Assembly (NCBI GenBank): GCA_024277575.1 | Contig: JAJRUX010000096.1 | Span: 1 to 32,884, forward strand | DNA length: 32,884 nt | DNA from: Gammaproteobacteria bacterium | GTDB taxonomy: Bacteria > Pseudomonadota > Gammaproteobacteria > Thiohalospirales > Thiohalospiraceae | Direction: 5' to 3' | Part shown: piece by piece, positions 8,226 to 18,992 of the stretch | Position numbering within the stretch: the first letter of the stretch is position 1 | Layout: every line of letters begins with the position of its first letter | The notes under the pieces: model-generated | Seen by the model: the letters and a program-made list of their open reading frames with translations, nothing else | Databases searched by the model: none | What the model was told of the DNA's origin: nothing | Translations under genes and position numbers: made by a program

Positions 8226-11200
8226 CTATCCGGAACTATACCCCAGATTCGGCGCCAGCCACTGCTCTGCCTGCGCTACAGTCATGTTTTTGCGTCTGGC
8301 GTAGTCCTCTACCTGATCCCGGTTGATTTTCCCTACGGTAAAATATTTTGATTGCGGGTGGGAAAAACAGAATCCGCTTACTGCCGCGGTAGGCCACATG
8401 GCAAAGTGTTCGGTCAGTGAAATACCGCTTTTTTTCTCTACATCCAGCAGCTTCCACAAGATCCCCTTTTCTGTATGCTCCGGACAGGCGGGATAGCCGG
8501 GCGCGGGACGAATTCCCTGGTATTTCTCCTCGATAAGGGCATCGTTATCAAGCTGCTCCTCTGCCGCATACGCCCAGATCTCCTTGCGGATTTGTTCGTG
8601 CAGCAGTTCAGCAAATGCCTCTGCCAGCCGGTCTGCAAGTGCTTTCAGAAGAATGGCGTTGTAGTCATCATGCCTTGCCTCGAACTCGGCCACCTTTTCA
8701 TCAACACCGTGCCCGGTGGTAACGGCAAACAGTCCCAGCCAGTCCGCCTTGCCGGACTCTCGGGGAGCAACAAAATCCGCCAGGCACAGGTTGGCCCGGC
8801 CCGGTGGTTTCTCCTGTTGCTGACGCAGAAAGTGGAAGGTCGCCACTGTCTGATCCCGTGACTCGTCAGCGTAGATCACCACATCATCGTCGTGAATCGT
8901 ATTGGCCGGAAAAACAGCAGCCACACCGCTGGCCCGAAGCCATTTTTCATCGATGATGCGCTTGAGCATCGCCTGCGCATCGTCAAACAGTTTGCGCGCC
9001 TCCTCTCCCTGCTTCTCGTCCTGCAGAATCTTCGGGTAGATCCCGCGCAGTTCCCAGGCGTAGAAGAAGGGTGTCCAGTCGATATACCTTGCTATCTCCT
9101 GCAAATCAAAGTCATTGAACAGATGCACTCCCGGCTGCCCGGGTTCAGGTGGTTGATACTCCTGCCAGTCGATTTTTTCCTTGTTGGCGCGGGCCTTGTC
9201 GAGGGTAAGCCATTTGGTCTGGGCACTGCGATTGGCATGTTGCTCACGCACCTGCTGGTAATCCTTTTTCAGCGTGGCAACAAACTCGCTTTTCAGATCA
9301 TCGGAGATCAGGCTCTGCACCACGCCTACCGCTCTTGAGGCATCTTTCACCCAGACAACCGGCCCGGTGTAACCCGGATCGATTTTTACGGCAGTATGGG
9401 CGCGGGAGGTGGTGGCGCCGCCAATAATCAGCGGGATGTCAAAACCTTCCCGCTGCATCTCCCTGGCAATATAGGCCATCTCTTCGAGCGAGGGGGTGAT
9501 GAGGCCGGAAAGACCGATGACATCGACATCATGCTCCCGCGCCTTCTCCAGGATGGTGGCCGCGGGAACCATCACTCCCAGATCGATCACCTCAAAATTG
9601 TTGCACTGCAACACCACGCCGACGATATTTTTTCCGATGTCATGCACATCCCCCTTTACCGTCGCCATCAGAACCTTGGCCGCCGCCTCGGTATCTCCCT
9701 CCTTTTCCGCCTCGATATAGGGGATTAGCCATGCCACTGCCTTTTTCATCACCCGGGCGCTCTTGACCACCTGGGGCAGAAACATTTTTCCTTCACCAAA
9801 CAGGTCGCCGACGATATTCATGCCCTGCATCAACGGCCCTTCAATCACATGAATCGGGCGATCAGATTGCAGACGCGCCTCTTCCGTGTCCTGTTCGACG
9901 TATTGATCGACACCCTTGACAAGTGCATGTTCCAGCCGCTTCTCCACCGGCCATTCACGCCATGCCAGATCCTCTTTCTTCTCGGCGCTGCCACCATCAC
10001 CGCGGTATTTGTCGGCAATATCCAGCAGTCTTTCGGTTGCATCGGGGCGGCGGTTGAGCACCACATCCTCTACCCGTTCACGCAGCTCTTCGGGGAGATC
10101 ATCGTAGACCGCCAGTTGCGCCGCGTTGACGATGCCCATATCCATACCGGCCTTGATGGCGTGGTAGAGAAAGACCGAGTGGATCGCCTCGCGCACCGGA
10201 TTGTTGCCGCGGAAGGAGAAGGAGACATTGGACACCCCGCCGGAAACCAGCGCATGGGGCAGAGTCTGTTTTATATCGCGGGTGGCTTCGATAAAATCCA
10301 CTGCATAATTGTTGTGCTCCTCGATACCGGTGGCAACAGCGAAGATATTGGGATCGAAAATGATGTCTTCCGCCGGAAAACCAGCCTCTTCGGTAAGAAT
10401 CCGGTAGGAGTTGGTGCAGATCTCCAGCTTGCGCTCGCGGGTATCCGCCTGGCCCTCCTCGTCGAAGGCCATCACCACCACTGCTGCCCCGTACTGACGC
10501 ACCTTTCTGGCATGTTCGATAAAGGGCTGCTTCCCCTCTTTCAGCGAGATGGAGTTGACAATCCCCTTGCCCTGGATGCATTTGAGACCCGCTTCAATAA
10601 TGTTCCACTTGGAGGAGTCAACCATCACCGGGACTCTGGCGATATCCGGTTCCGATGCGATCAGGTTGAGAAAGGTGGTCATCGCCTTTTCGCCATCGAG
10701 CATCGCCTCATCCATGTTGATGTCGATGATCTGGGCACCGTTCTCCACCTGTTCACGGCATACATCCAGCGCCTCGTCATACTGCTCTTCCAGAATGAGG
10801 CGCTTGAAGCGGGCGGAGCCGGTCACGTTGGCACGCTCCCCCACATTGACGAACAGCGAGTCAGGGCCGATGTTGAACGGCTCCAGACCGGACAGCCGGC
10901 ACTGTTTTTCAATCCCGGGCAGCGCCCTGGGGGGATGTTTGCCCACCGCTTCGGCAATCGCCTGGATATGGGCGGGCGAGGTACCGCAGCAACCACCGAT
11001 AATATTCAGAAAACCGCTGGCCGCCCACGGCTCAATCTCGGCTGCCATCTGTTCGGGAGACTCGTCATACTCGCCGAACTCATTGGGCAGACCGGCATTG
11101 GGGTGGGCGCTGACGAAAGTCTCAGAGACGCGGGACAGCTCTTCCACATATTGACGCAGCTCGTTCGCCCCCAGCGCGCAGTTGAGACCGATGCTGAGCG

Positions 11201-11906
11201 GCTTGACATGGCGCAGGGAGTTGTAAAACGCCTCGGTGGTCTGGCCGGACAGTGTCCGGCCACTGGCATCGGTAATGGTGCCGGAGATCATGATGGGCAG
11301 GGTAACGCCGTGCCGTTCAAAATACTGCTCAATGGCAAACAGGGCCGCCTTGGCGTTGAGGGTGTCGAATACCGTCTCTACCAGCAGCAGATCGGCGCCC
11401 CCCTCCACCAGGCCGTGTATCGCCTCGTCATAGGCGCTGACCAGCTCGTCGAAGGTAACGTTACGGAAACCGGGATTGTTCACATCCGGCGAGATGGAAC
11501 AGGTGCGCCCCGTCGGCCCCAGCACGCCGGCCACAAAACGGGGGCGATCCGGATTTTTGGCCGTTACCGCATCGGCAGCCTCCCGCGCAACCCTGGCCGC
11601 AGCCCGGTTCAGCTCATCAACCAGAGACTCCATCCGGTAATCGGCCATGGAGATGGAGGTGGCGTTGAAGGTGTTGGTTTCGATAATGTCCGCACCGGCC
11701 TCAAGGTAGGCAGTGTGAATATCACGAATGATATCCGGCTGGGTCAGCACCAGCAGATCGTTATTGCCTTTCACCTCTGTCGGATGGTCGGCAAAACGCT
11801 CCCCCCGGTAATCCGCCTCATCCAGATTGTAACCCTGGATCATGGTGCCCATGGCACCGTCCAGTATGAGTATTCGCTGCTTGAGCAGCCCGGTTATATT
11901 TTTCAT
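8226..11906 (-). CDS. metH: Cobalamin-dependent methionine synthase
   Basis: Transfers the methyl group of 5-methyltetrahydrofolate to homocysteine via methylcobalamin; cytosolic, last step of methionine synthesis. The 1226 residues from the ATG at 11906 match E. coli MetH (1227) and its four modules. The homocysteine domain (1-~325) has zinc ligands Cys243, Cys306 and Cys307 ([16 protein letters not shown]). The folate domain (~345-620) begins [11 protein letters not shown]. The B12 domain (~650-890) has DVHDIGKN with the cobalt-binding His755, then [13 protein letters not shown] and GGATTSRAH. The reactivation domain (~895-1226) has [13 protein letters not shown] longer open frame reaches 11987, but family length and the motif [18 protein letters not shown] just after MKNITG fix the start at 11906. 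It diverges from an acyltransferase gene with 43 bp between starts. No cobalamin or SAM riboswitch is visible in that short gap. Confidence 0.98.
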   Translation of the reverse strand: MKNITGLLKQRILILDGAMGTMIQGYNLDEADYRGERFADHPTEVKGNNDLLVLTQPDIIRDIHTAYLEAGADIIETNTFNATSISMADYRMESLVDELNRAAARVAREAADAVTAKNPDRPRFVAGVLGPTGRTCSISPDVNNPGFRNVTFDELVSAYDEAIHGLVEGGADLLLVETVFDTLNAKAALFAIEQYFERHGVTLPIMISGTITDASGRTLSGQTTEAFYNSLRHVKPLSIGLNCALGANELRQYVEELSRVSETFVSAHPNAGLPNEFGEYDESPEQMAAEIEPWAASGFLNIIGGCCGTSPAHIQAIAEAVGKHPPRALPGIEKQCRLSGLEPFNIGPDSLFVNVGERANVTGSARFKRLILEEQYDEALDVCREQVENGAQIIDINMDEAMLDGEKAMTTFLNLIASEPDIARVPVMVDSSKWNIIEAGLKCIQGKGIVNSISLKEGKQPFIEHARKVRQYGAAVVVMAFDEEGQADTRERKLEICTNSYRILTEEAGFPAEDIIFDPNIFAVATGIEEHNNYAVDFIEATRDIKQTLPHALVSGGVSNVSFSFRGNNPVREAIHSVFLYHAIKAGMDMGIVNAAQLAVYDDLPEELRERVEDVVLNRRPDATERLLDIADKYRGDGGSAEKKEDLAWREWPVEKRLEHALVKGVDQYVEQDTEEARLQSDRPIHVIEGPLMQGMNIVGDLFGEGKMFLPQVVKSARVMKKAVAWLIPYIEAEKEGDTEAAAKVLMATVKGDVHDIGKNIVGVVLQCNNFEVIDLGVMVPAATILEKAREHDVDVIGLSGLITPSLEEMAYIAREMQREGFDIPLIIGGATTSRAHTAVKIDPGYTGPVVWVKDASRAVGVVQSLISDDLKSEFVATLKKDYQQVREQHANRSAQTKWLTLDKARANKEKIDWQEYQPPEPGQPGVHLFNDFDLQEIARYIDWTPFFYAWELRGIYPKILQDEKQGEEARKLFDDAQAMLKRIIDEKWLRASGVAAVFPANTIHDDDVVIYADESRDQTVATFHFLRQQQEKPPGRANLCLADFVAPRESGKADWLGLFAVTTGHGVDEKVAEFEARHDDYNAILLKALADRLAEAFAELLHEQIRKEIWAYAAEEQLDNDALIEEKYQGIRPAPGYPACPEHTEKGILWKLLDVEKKSGISLTEHFAMWPTAAVSGFCFSHPQSKYFTVGKINRDQVEDYARRKNMTVAQAEQWLAPNLGYSSG

Positions 11907-11949
11907 CAGGGCATTATGCCGTATCGAACAAACAGGATAAACTGGCAGC

Positions 11950-12861
11950 ATGGCGGAATCCGTTATTTCCAGACAGGCTGTACGCACCTTTTTTGCCAGG
12001 GGAACACTGCGGCTGTTCGCGCTGCTGCCGCTGCCGGTAACTCATGTGGCAGGCACCCTGTTAGGCTGGCTGGCCTGGAGACTGCCAACACGGGCCAAAC
12101 GGATCACGCTACGCAACCTGGAGCGCTGCTATCCCGAACTCTCCTCCCGCGAACAAAACAGACTGGCGCGAAACAGTCTGGTTGAAACCGGAAAAACGGC
12201 CGCTGAAACGGGACCACTCTGGTTGTGGCCGGAGCAGCGTATTCAACGGCTGATCCGCCAGGTCAGCGGCGAGCAGCATCTGCACGATGCACTGAACAGG
12301 GGCAAAGGGGTTATTCTGGCCATCCCCCACCTGGGCGCCTGGGAGATGGTTGGCCTGTACTGCTCGCTGAACCATCCCGTCACTTCACTGTACCGCCCGC
12401 CCCGGCTGCAGGGGATGGACGCCATGATACGCCAGAGCCGGGAGCGGTTCGGAGCCAGTCTGGTTCCGACTGATGCGGGCGGGGTGCGCGCACTCTACAA
12501 AACCCTGGGGCGGGGTGAAATCGTCTGCATCCTCCCCGACCAGGTTCCCTCTGCCGGCCAGGGAATTTTCGCCCCCTTCTTTGCCATCAGCGCAAACACC
12601 ATGACGCTGCTGTCACGCCTGGGCTGGAAGTTCGGCAGCGAAATTGTATTCTGTTATGCCGAACGCCTCTCCCGCGGACGCGGTTTCCATATCCACTTCC
12701 TACCCGCACCGGAACAGATCCACGATGCCGATCCGTTACGCTCGGCAACCGCCCTCAATCAGGGAGTGGAACAGTGTGTGCGTGCCCTGCCGGAACAGTA
12801 CCAGTGGAGTTACAAACGCTTCCGCAGCCGTCCGCCGGGAGAGTCTGGATTCTACAAATAA
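11950..12861 (+). CDS. Lipid A late acyltransferase, LpxL/LpxM family (first copy)
   Basis: 303 residues. An inner-membrane acyltransferase that adds a secondary acyl chain to lipid A. The catalytic H(x)4E motif is HLGAWE (His127, Glu132) after a hydrophobic strand, and [17 protein letters not shown] near residue 197 is the second family block. One N-terminal hydrophobic segment (~20-45) would hold it at the membrane. Family membership is firm, but which acyl position it serves cannot be read. The gene runs towards a second family member and their 3' ends overlap by 10 bp. It diverges from metH. No strong ribosome binding site is seen before the ATG. Confidence 0.9.
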   Translation: MAESVISRQAVRTFFARGTLRLFALLPLPVTHVAGTLLGWLAWRLPTRAKRITLRNLERCYPELSSREQNRLARNSLVETGKTAAETGPLWLWPEQRIQRLIRQVSGEQHLHDALNRGKGVILAIPHLGAWEMVGLYCSLNHPVTSLYRPPRLQGMDAMIRQSRERFGASLVPTDAGGVRALYKTLGRGEIVCILPDQVPSAGQGIFAPFFAISANTMTLLSRLGWKFGSEIVFCYAERLSRGRGFHIHFLPAPEQIHDADPLRSATALNQGVEQCVRALPEQYQWSYKRFRSRPPGESGFYK

Positions 12862-13799
12862 GGGGAGGAAACCCCATCAGGACGGGTCTTGAACAACCGC
12901 AGTGACCACATGTACTGTTCCGGCTGCTGGCGGATCATCCTTTCCAGCTCAGCATTCATGCGCACCGTATCAGCCGCAATATCCCCGGAAGGAAAATTTT
13001 TCAGCGGCGCAGACAACGATACTCGATAACGCCCCTGTTCCGGAAGATACCAGGTCATGCACGGCACCACCGCTGCACCCGAAAGACGCGCCAGCTTGCC
13101 AAGTGCTGTGATGGTCGCGGTCGGCACACCAAAAAAGGGCACAAAAATCCAGTCGCCTCCCTTTACATGGGTCAGATCCTCATCGGGAAGATAGTAGAAT
13201 GCCTGCCCCTGGCGCAGTGCTCGCACCACAGGTCTCAAACCCTCCTTGCGCAAGTAGAGCCGCCCCCGGTACCGGGTACGGCCACGGCTCATCAACCACT
13301 CAATCACCGGATTGCGTACTGGTTTGATAAGACCAACAGTGGCAAACTGACGGGTAATGGCCGTAGCACCAAAGTCGAGTGCAATGCTGTGGCCAGTAAG
13401 CAGGATTACCGGCCTCCCCTCTTCCTGGCAGCGCTGCAGATACTCCATCCCCTCGATGGAGACCATCTGTTCCAGCCGTTCAGTCCTCCCCCACCACAGG
13501 ACACCGTAATCCAGCGAACTCTGGGCCAGACGACGGAAATAGTCACGCGCCATCTGTTCCCGTTGTGCTGCATCGAACTCAGGAAAACAGAGCTCAAGGT
13601 TAACCAATACAATATGGCGGCGACGTGCATTCATTCGATAGATCAGATCACCAATCCGGCGTCCCAAACCGGCACGCATCCGCCATGGCAAAACACTCAA
13701 CAATCCATACAGCCCCAGACCCAGCCAAGTGGGCCAGTAGCGTGGCGCCAGCAATGCAGGGGAGAAGTGCGGGCGATAGCTGTTATCCTTTTTCGTCAA
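12852..13799 (-). CDS. Lipid A late acyltransferase, LpxL/LpxM family (second copy)
   Basis: 315 residues, same family as its convergent neighbour but clearly divergent in sequence. The catalytic motif is HSIALD (His137, Asp142), with Asp where the neighbour has Glu; both are allowed in the family. YLPDEDLTHVKGGDWIFVPFFG near residue 205 is the second block. An N-terminal hydrophobic segment spans ~22-40. Its ATG overlaps the stop of the fructosamine-kinase gene by four bases, so the two are translationally coupled and read in the pel direction. The pair may supply the two secondary acyl chains of lipid A. Confidence 0.9.
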   Translation of the reverse strand: MTKKDNSYRPHFSPALLAPRYWPTWLGLGLYGLLSVLPWRMRAGLGRRIGDLIYRMNARRRHIVLVNLELCFPEFDAAQREQMARDYFRRLAQSSLDYGVLWWGRTERLEQMVSIEGMEYLQRCQEEGRPVILLTGHSIALDFGATAITRQFATVGLIKPVRNPVIEWLMSRGRTRYRGRLYLRKEGLRPVVRALRQGQAFYYLPDEDLTHVKGGDWIFVPFFGVPTATITALGKLARLSGAAVVPCMTWYLPEQGRYRVSLSAPLKNFPSGDIAADTVRMNAELERMIRQQPEQYMWSLRLFKTRPDGVSSPYL

Positions 13800-14680
13800 C
13801 GCAGTTCACTCAACAGCCGCTCCATCATCTGCTCCGCCTGACGCAGATATCCGCTACCAAACAGATTCAGATGATTGAGAATATGGTAGAGATTATACAG
13901 ATCGCGACGCACGGGATACCCGTCATCAAGCGGCCACTCTTCATTATAGGCCGCATAAAAGCGGGTTGGGAAACCACCAAACAGCTCAGTCATGGCAATA
14001 TCCGTTTCCCGATCGCCAAAGTAAACTGCAGGGTCAAAGATTACCGGCTGACCATAACGGGTCACTGCCTGATTCCCCGACCAAAGGTCACCATGCAGCA
14101 GGGAGGCAGGTGGCATATAACTGGAGAACAGCGCAGGAAAGAGTTGCAAAAGCAGCTCCCCCTTTCGTTGCAGACTCCCACCATAACCATTTTCTTCTGC
14201 CAGTTGCAGCTGATAACCCAAACGCTGTTCGCGCCAGAACTCCGGCCAATCGCTGCCGGGGATATTAATCTGGGGAGTGGAGCCAATGGTGTTGTCTCTC
14301 GACCATCCGTAATCGGATCGGGTGTGACGATGCATCCGGGCCAACTCATGACCCAGACGTTGTGAAGCATCTCCTGCCCTGAAGAAAAGATACTCCAGCA
14401 CCAGAAAGGCACGATTCTCCACCGAACCAAAGCAGACTGGAGCCGGGACAGCCACCGTACCGGTATCGATTATCTCCTGCAGACCTGCAGCTTCGGCGAC
14501 AAACATCTCCTCATTGCAGGAGCTATTTGTTTTTACAAAAAAGCACCGCCCGCCTGTCCCATCGAGCCGCCATGCTTCGTTAATGCAGCCACCGGTAACA
14601 GCTGAACGCTGTGCAACAATAAACGGAACCCCTGTCGCCTCGCTGATCTGTTGCGAAATTTGCCGCCAAATCATTACCAC
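13796..14680 (-). CDS. Fructosamine kinase / aminoglycoside phosphotransferase-like protein
   Basis: 294 residues of the fructosamine-kinase family (ketosamine-3-kinase; E. coli YniA type), which phosphorylates sugar-amine adducts so that they break down. Visible features are the N-lobe nucleotide loop VTGGCINEAWRL and FFVK (Lys50), the catalytic loop HGDLWSGN (196-203), and the metal-binding DPAVYFGDRETDIAM near 216, followed by ELFGGFPTRFYAAY. It ends in a 4-bp overlap with the acyltransferase gene and starts 68 bp after pelG stops, so it could be read from the pel transcript. Its true substrate is unknown. Methionines at 14680 and 14674 are both possible starts. Confidence 0.9.
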   Translation of the reverse strand: MVMIWRQISQQISEATGVPFIVAQRSAVTGGCINEAWRLDGTGGRCFFVKTNSSCNEEMFVAEAAGLQEIIDTGTVAVPAPVCFGSVENRAFLVLEYLFFRAGDASQRLGHELARMHRHTRSDYGWSRDNTIGSTPQINIPGSDWPEFWREQRLGYQLQLAEENGYGGSLQRKGELLLQLFPALFSSYMPPASLLHGDLWSGNQAVTRYGQPVIFDPAVYFGDRETDIAMTELFGGFPTRFYAAYNEEWPLDDGYPVRRDLYNLYHILNHLNLFGSGYLRQAEQMMERLLSELR

Positions 14681-14748
14681 GATACCGCCATCCGGAATCC
14701 CAACGACTGTCTATATGCCGTAAATCCCGGGTAAACGGTAATACCGTA

Positions 14749-16209
14749 TCAGCGCCGGCTGCCGGAGGTCACCTGCAAACTGGGCGGCATCCGCTTGACC
14801 GACAAGTTGTCCCGAACAAAGGTCCGATAGGGCAGCTCACCAACGTAGCGAACCATCGCCAGGTAGGTCACAGCAAAGGTCAACAGGGTGCTGGCAAAAT
14901 AGCCGGCACCGTAGAAAGGAAAGCCCATATTCAAGCTGACAAAGGTAAATACAATATTGGTAACAAGAAACAACCCCTGCAACGCCAGAACCAGACGGCG
15001 GAAATCAAAGTAGGTAAGAATAATAAACTGCATTACCAACAACACATGGAAAAAAGCACCCAGCACCCCGAACCGGAACATCCCAATCTGGGTGTAACTG
15101 AAACCGATCAACTCATACAACCGCGGCGACAGCAGCAACAGTACAATAACAATACACCCCTGTAATACGATCATGCTGCGCAGCCCGCTAGTCAGGCTCG
15201 CCGTTATTCGGGTCAGATTTTGTTGAATTCGTTCAAAATTAACGTGTTTCTGGATATCCCGATAGAACCGCAGGTACTGCATGAAAAAGTTGGTTTCCAC
15301 GCTTATCACAAACATCGCCAGACCCGGAATAATCGAGAGATAAGCAAGAAACATGGCAGCATCATAGTCAGGATATGATGGCATACCGGGGATGATCATC
15401 TCCCGCTCCGGTGCATACAGCCACATAATCCACTTGTCCACCCAGATTGCCAGATTATAAAACAGACCGGCCAGCGCCAACTCCCAGTAACGGCGGAAAT
15501 AGCGGACAAAACCAAATGGCTCCCGCGCATCTGCCGTGTACTCGGAGAATATATAGGCAATCAACCCGAACATTATTACTGCAAGTCCGATGGAAAAACC
15601 CATCAACATCCCTGCCAGGGAATAATTGCCGGCAAACAGCCAGGCAAGCAACAGTGACAGTATCAAACCCACCAGGAATGTTGTGGAAATAACATGATAG
15701 GCCTTCAGCGCAGTAAGATATACCGCGACCACCCATAATCCCGCAACCAGAAAATAGTTAACCATCGCGGCCACACGAATAATCGGTTCAAGCTCTACGT
15801 ACCAAAGATAAAACACGGCAACAAGCGGAAACTGGGTCAGAAATACCAGCACTACCGAACCAAGCAGCATCCCCGGCACTTTATTGAGCGCAGCTCCGCC
15901 GGAGCGCTTTCTATCAGAAGATTCATCTCCTGCACTGAAAACGAGATCTGCCAGATAGCGCGTCACAACCATGAAAACAGGCGCGGTAAATGCCAGCGAA
16001 AAAGCAAAGTTATAAATAACGATCAGTCGGAATTCGGCAATGGTCTGGTAACCGGCAACGTCGCTTATCCATATAATCAAGAAAAGTGAAACAATGGTCA
16101 GTATCCATGGACCCGCCGTTACCCAGGTTGAATAGAAGAATCCTGTGATAATACCTAGCAGATCGTCCCGCTGAACCAACTTGCGTAAATTGAACCCAAC
16201 ACCGGCCAT
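14749..16209 (-). CDS. pelG: Pel polysaccharide export membrane protein PelG
   Basis: 486-residue polytopic inner-membrane protein of the MOP flippase-like PelG family, about 12 transmembrane helices. PelG forms the inner-membrane transport complex with PelD, PelE and the cytosolic PelF. Typical PelG blocks are the N-terminus MAGVGFNLRKLVQRDDLLG, FFYSTWVTAGPWIL, and FVISVETNFFMQYLRFYRDI in the middle. Its start overlaps the pelF stop by one base (TGATG on the coding strand), so it is coupled. Length agrees with the family. It is the last core pel gene. Confidence 0.96.
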   Translation of the reverse strand: MAGVGFNLRKLVQRDDLLGIITGFFYSTWVTAGPWILTIVSLFLIIWISDVAGYQTIAEFRLIVIYNFAFSLAFTAPVFMVVTRYLADLVFSAGDESSDRKRSGGAALNKVPGMLLGSVVLVFLTQFPLVAVFYLWYVELEPIIRVAAMVNYFLVAGLWVVAVYLTALKAYHVISTTFLVGLILSLLLAWLFAGNYSLAGMLMGFSIGLAVIMFGLIAYIFSEYTADAREPFGFVRYFRRYWELALAGLFYNLAIWVDKWIMWLYAPEREMIIPGMPSYPDYDAAMFLAYLSIIPGLAMFVISVETNFFMQYLRFYRDIQKHVNFERIQQNLTRITASLTSGLRSMIVLQGCIVIVLLLLSPRLYELIGFSYTQIGMFRFGVLGAFFHVLLVMQFIILTYFDFRRLVLALQGLFLVTNIVFTFVSLNMGFPFYGAGYFASTLLTFAVTYLAMVRYVGELPYRTFVRDNLSVKRMPPSLQVTSGSRR

Positions 16210-17726
16210 CAGCTTGCTTCCTCAAGAGCTGTATCATCAACAGATTGGTGACGATAACGTTCATAAAGTTCTCGGTAAGTCCGATCGAAATCGGATTTGT
16301 TGTAATAACGGCGTATTCGTTCACGGATACCATCACTGCCACTCTGGTACCAATGCTGGTCGGTAAGCAACCGTTCTACCGCCTGCGCCGTTGCAGCAGG
16401 ATTGGATAATGGCGTAACAGCGCCACCATGGGGCGGTGGATGAGTATCATGATGATCAGACAGCAGGATCTCCCGACAGGCACCGACGTTGGTCGCAACT
16501 ACCGGAATACCCGCCGCACCGGCCTCCAGAATAACCAATGGCTGACCCTCACTTATACTGGTCAACACCAGAACATCTATTTTTCCCAGATAATCTTCCA
16601 GCCGCACCTGCCCGGTAAAAGTAATGATTTTTTCCAGACCCATGTGATCCACCATCTCCTGGCATTCCAGAAAGTATTGCTCCTCTTCCTCAATGGATCC
16701 CATCACCAGAGCCTGCAAATCCGGGATGCTTTCCTGCAACGTAGCGCAGGCACGAATGAAGGTCTTTACGTCCTTGATCTGCACCACCCGACCAATGAGC
16801 GCAATAGTCGGCGGGCGGGGACTCTGCTCGCGCGGTATCGCCGCGAAACGGTCAACATCCACCCCGTTGGGAATAACCATCATCTTTCCGCGGTTCGCCC
16901 CATCCATAAGCTGAAACAGCTGATTGCCCTCAAACAGAGTGATAATCTTGTGAGCGGCGCTATAGCAACAGCGTGAGTAAGCGGTAAATGCCTTGACCCA
17001 CATGTCACTCAGCTGATGAGGAAGACGATGCACACTCAAACTATCCTCCTCCATCTCGTGAAACCAGCTCGCAAGGGCAATCTCGATACGTCGTTCGTTG
17101 GTATAGATACCGTGCTCGGTCAGCAGAACCGGGCATCCCGTTTCCAGACCCGCTCTGGCAGCAAACAGCCCGGCATAACCCGTTGAGGGAGAATGATAGA
17201 TCCGCGCCCGCGGCATCTCCGCCAGCAGTACTGAATAAATACCACCAAACAGAGCGCGCCATGACCAGAAATAATCAAGGAAAGAGGTTTCGGGATGGGT
17301 CTTGCCGTACATCCGCACCAGCATCTCCCAGGCATAACGTGAATCCAGCAGCACGTTTGCCCCGATTCTCCCCACATGGGGCGTTAATATTGCCCGCACC
17401 TCATCCAGGTCATCCAGTCCACCATCGGTAAGCAGTCGCAACAGCGGCTCCTCGAGACGCGCCAGTAACTGCTTTTCCCCAGACATCCGGGACTCGCCTT
17501 TTGGAATTCGCTGCAACACGATTTGGGTAGTCGCCAGGACATTATCCGGCAGCTCATACCGATAGGTCAGATCAGCATCAGGGGCTACCAGAAAAACCAG
17601 GTGAAAAGTCAAGTGAGACTGCGCCTTGATAAGCTCATGTGTCCAGGATGACACCCCTCCTGATACAAAGGGATAGCTACCTTCCAGGATGATACAAACA
17701 TCCGCCTGTGCCGTGGTTTTATCCAT
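16209..17726 (-). CDS. pelF: Pel glycosyltransferase PelF
   Basis: 505-residue GT4-family (GT-B fold) cytosolic glycosyltransferase that polymerises UDP-GalNAc/GlcNAc into Pel. The PelF N-terminus CIILEGSYPFVSGGVSSW is clear. Further marks are TEHGIYTNERRIEI near 203, IPNGVDVDRF near 285, and the donor-binding E(x)7E motif EGQPLVILE (393-401) followed by EAGAAGIPVVAT. It begins 92 bp after the pelE stop and is translationally coupled to pelG. Length and motifs are intact. Confidence 0.96.
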   Translation of the reverse strand: MDKTTAQADVCIILEGSYPFVSGGVSSWTHELIKAQSHLTFHLVFLVAPDADLTYRYELPDNVLATTQIVLQRIPKGESRMSGEKQLLARLEEPLLRLLTDGGLDDLDEVRAILTPHVGRIGANVLLDSRYAWEMLVRMYGKTHPETSFLDYFWSWRALFGGIYSVLLAEMPRARIYHSPSTGYAGLFAARAGLETGCPVLLTEHGIYTNERRIEIALASWFHEMEEDSLSVHRLPHQLSDMWVKAFTAYSRCCYSAAHKIITLFEGNQLFQLMDGANRGKMMVIPNGVDVDRFAAIPREQSPRPPTIALIGRVVQIKDVKTFIRACATLQESIPDLQALVMGSIEEEEQYFLECQEMVDHMGLEKIITFTGQVRLEDYLGKIDVLVLTSISEGQPLVILEAGAAGIPVVATNVGACREILLSDHHDTHPPPHGGAVTPLSNPAATAQAVERLLTDQHWYQSGSDGIRERIRRYYNKSDFDRTYRELYERYRHQSVDDTALEEAS

Positions 17727-17818
17727 ATTCTGTCCCTCAAATACTCCGACAATTTTTCATGACGGATTTATTAACTCGGCGCTGCAACGTGATCGGATTC
17801 GCAAAGCGCTGAACCTCA

Positions 17819-18931
17819 TCAACTTGACGAGGCGCTTCGCCCCAGCCACATCTGAATTGCATCAGCAATTCGTGGCCGCTGTTTGCCTGGCCCGTCAATA
17901 AAAGAGTTCCCGTGTTCACGCAAAAGTTTACGCAGCTCCTGGTAGTGCCCCAATTTGTACAAACATTCGGCATACCAGAGCATGAGTTGCGGCTCACCGT
18001 TTCGAAACTGCAACGTTTGACGCAACCGCTCAGCCGCCTCTTCCACCTCGCCCGTCCGTATCAACAGGCGACCCAGCCCTAGGGTCGCAGGATAGTTTTC
18101 CGGTTGCAATCTGATTATTTCACGATAAATCTGTTTGGCTTTCTCCAGGTTCACTTCCTCACGATCCCGCTCCAGCAAACCGGTAAAGGCGTAATCATCG
18201 TATAGCCTCGCCTGCCGAAGCAGTGTATCGATATCATCCGGAGCATTGGCAACGGCTCTATCCACCAGCATGGCTTTTTCCAGGAACTCGTTTTCTATCC
18301 GGGCTATTGACGAAGCAGCCATAACCCGAATCGAGTTGTCCGGATCCAGCAGGGCACTACGCAGGGCTGGGGCAAACTCAGGGCGAAAATGTTTACTCAT
18401 CAGCACAATGGCATCCCGCTTTTGCTGCAGGGTGCCATTGGCAAGAATATCTCTAAAGGAATCGGGAGCAGAAACTCCACCCAAGGCGCTGTGGACTTCA
18501 AGAAAATCGGCCAGTTCGGCAACTTCATCCCGTTGCTCTTTTGGAAACAGGCCGGTATACCAATCTTCAAAGCTTGTGGTCGTCCGTCGGTACCAGGCAT
18601 ACAGTGCAATAGTGAGTAGCGTCCCCATGACACCTATCGGACCAAACGCCGCCGTCGCAACCAGAAACAGATACACCGTGCGACGCTTTACCCCTCCCGG
18701 GCAATGAAACAGTTTCTGCTGCCAGAAAAGCAGTAGTGCCACCAGCAGAATGTGCAGTACAGCAGCCCACCCTATAGACAAAACATCCGCCGCCGTACCG
18801 TACAGGAGCATCAGCTCCAGCACCAACGTAATCAGCAACACGACAGCAAACTGAATACGGCAACCGGATGAGGTTTTGCGCCCCTTCACTGGTTGCTGGA
18901 TATATTTACTGCTTATTGTTGGGGCAGTCAT
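17819..18931 (-). CDS. pelE: Pel inner-membrane TPR protein PelE
   Basis: 370 residues. Hydrophobic segments at ~27-48, ~53-70 and ~87-112 are followed by a cytosolic helical-repeat region: a HEAT-like unit around FAPALRSALLDPDNSIRVMAASSIA (two adjacent parts, near residue 190-215) and TPR units to the C-terminus (EKAKQIYREIIRLQPENYPA, AAERLRQTLQFRNGEPQLML). This is the PelE layout, in the expected place between pelD and pelF. It is thought to join PelD and PelG in the inner membrane. It starts 61 bp after pelD. The call relies on synteny and architecture, since PelE diverges quickly. Confidence 0.88.
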   Translation of the reverse strand: MTAPTISSKYIQQPVKGRKTSSGCRIQFAVVLLITLVLELMLLYGTAADVLSIGWAAVLHILLVALLLFWQQKLFHCPGGVKRRTVYLFLVATAAFGPIGVMGTLLTIALYAWYRRTTTSFEDWYTGLFPKEQRDEVAELADFLEVHSALGGVSAPDSFRDILANGTLQQKRDAIVLMSKHFRPEFAPALRSALLDPDNSIRVMAASSIARIENEFLEKAMLVDRAVANAPDDIDTLLRQARLYDDYAFTGLLERDREEVNLEKAKQIYREIIRLQPENYPATLGLGRLLIRTGEVEEAAERLRQTLQFRNGEPQLMLWYAECLYKLGHYQELRKLLREHGNSFIDGPGKQRPRIADAIQMWLGRSASSS

Positions 18932-18992
18932 AGTTTATACCTGGTGTCATGTCCAATAACAAAATAAACAACTAAGCGGGAGTATGAAGATC

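Noticed and set aside
7808-8304. Short plus-strand ORFs over the tRNA cluster
   Set aside because: They are translations of the complements of tRNA genes, a well-known source of false proteins.
11907-11949. Cobalamin or SAM riboswitch before metH
   Set aside because: Only 43 bp separate the divergent starts, too short for either riboswitch.
9849-12185. 778-codon open frame on the plus strand
   Set aside because: It runs antisense to metH, whose motifs and length are intact. The long frame is a by-product of metH codon use; its translation shows no domain and it runs into the acyltransferase gene.
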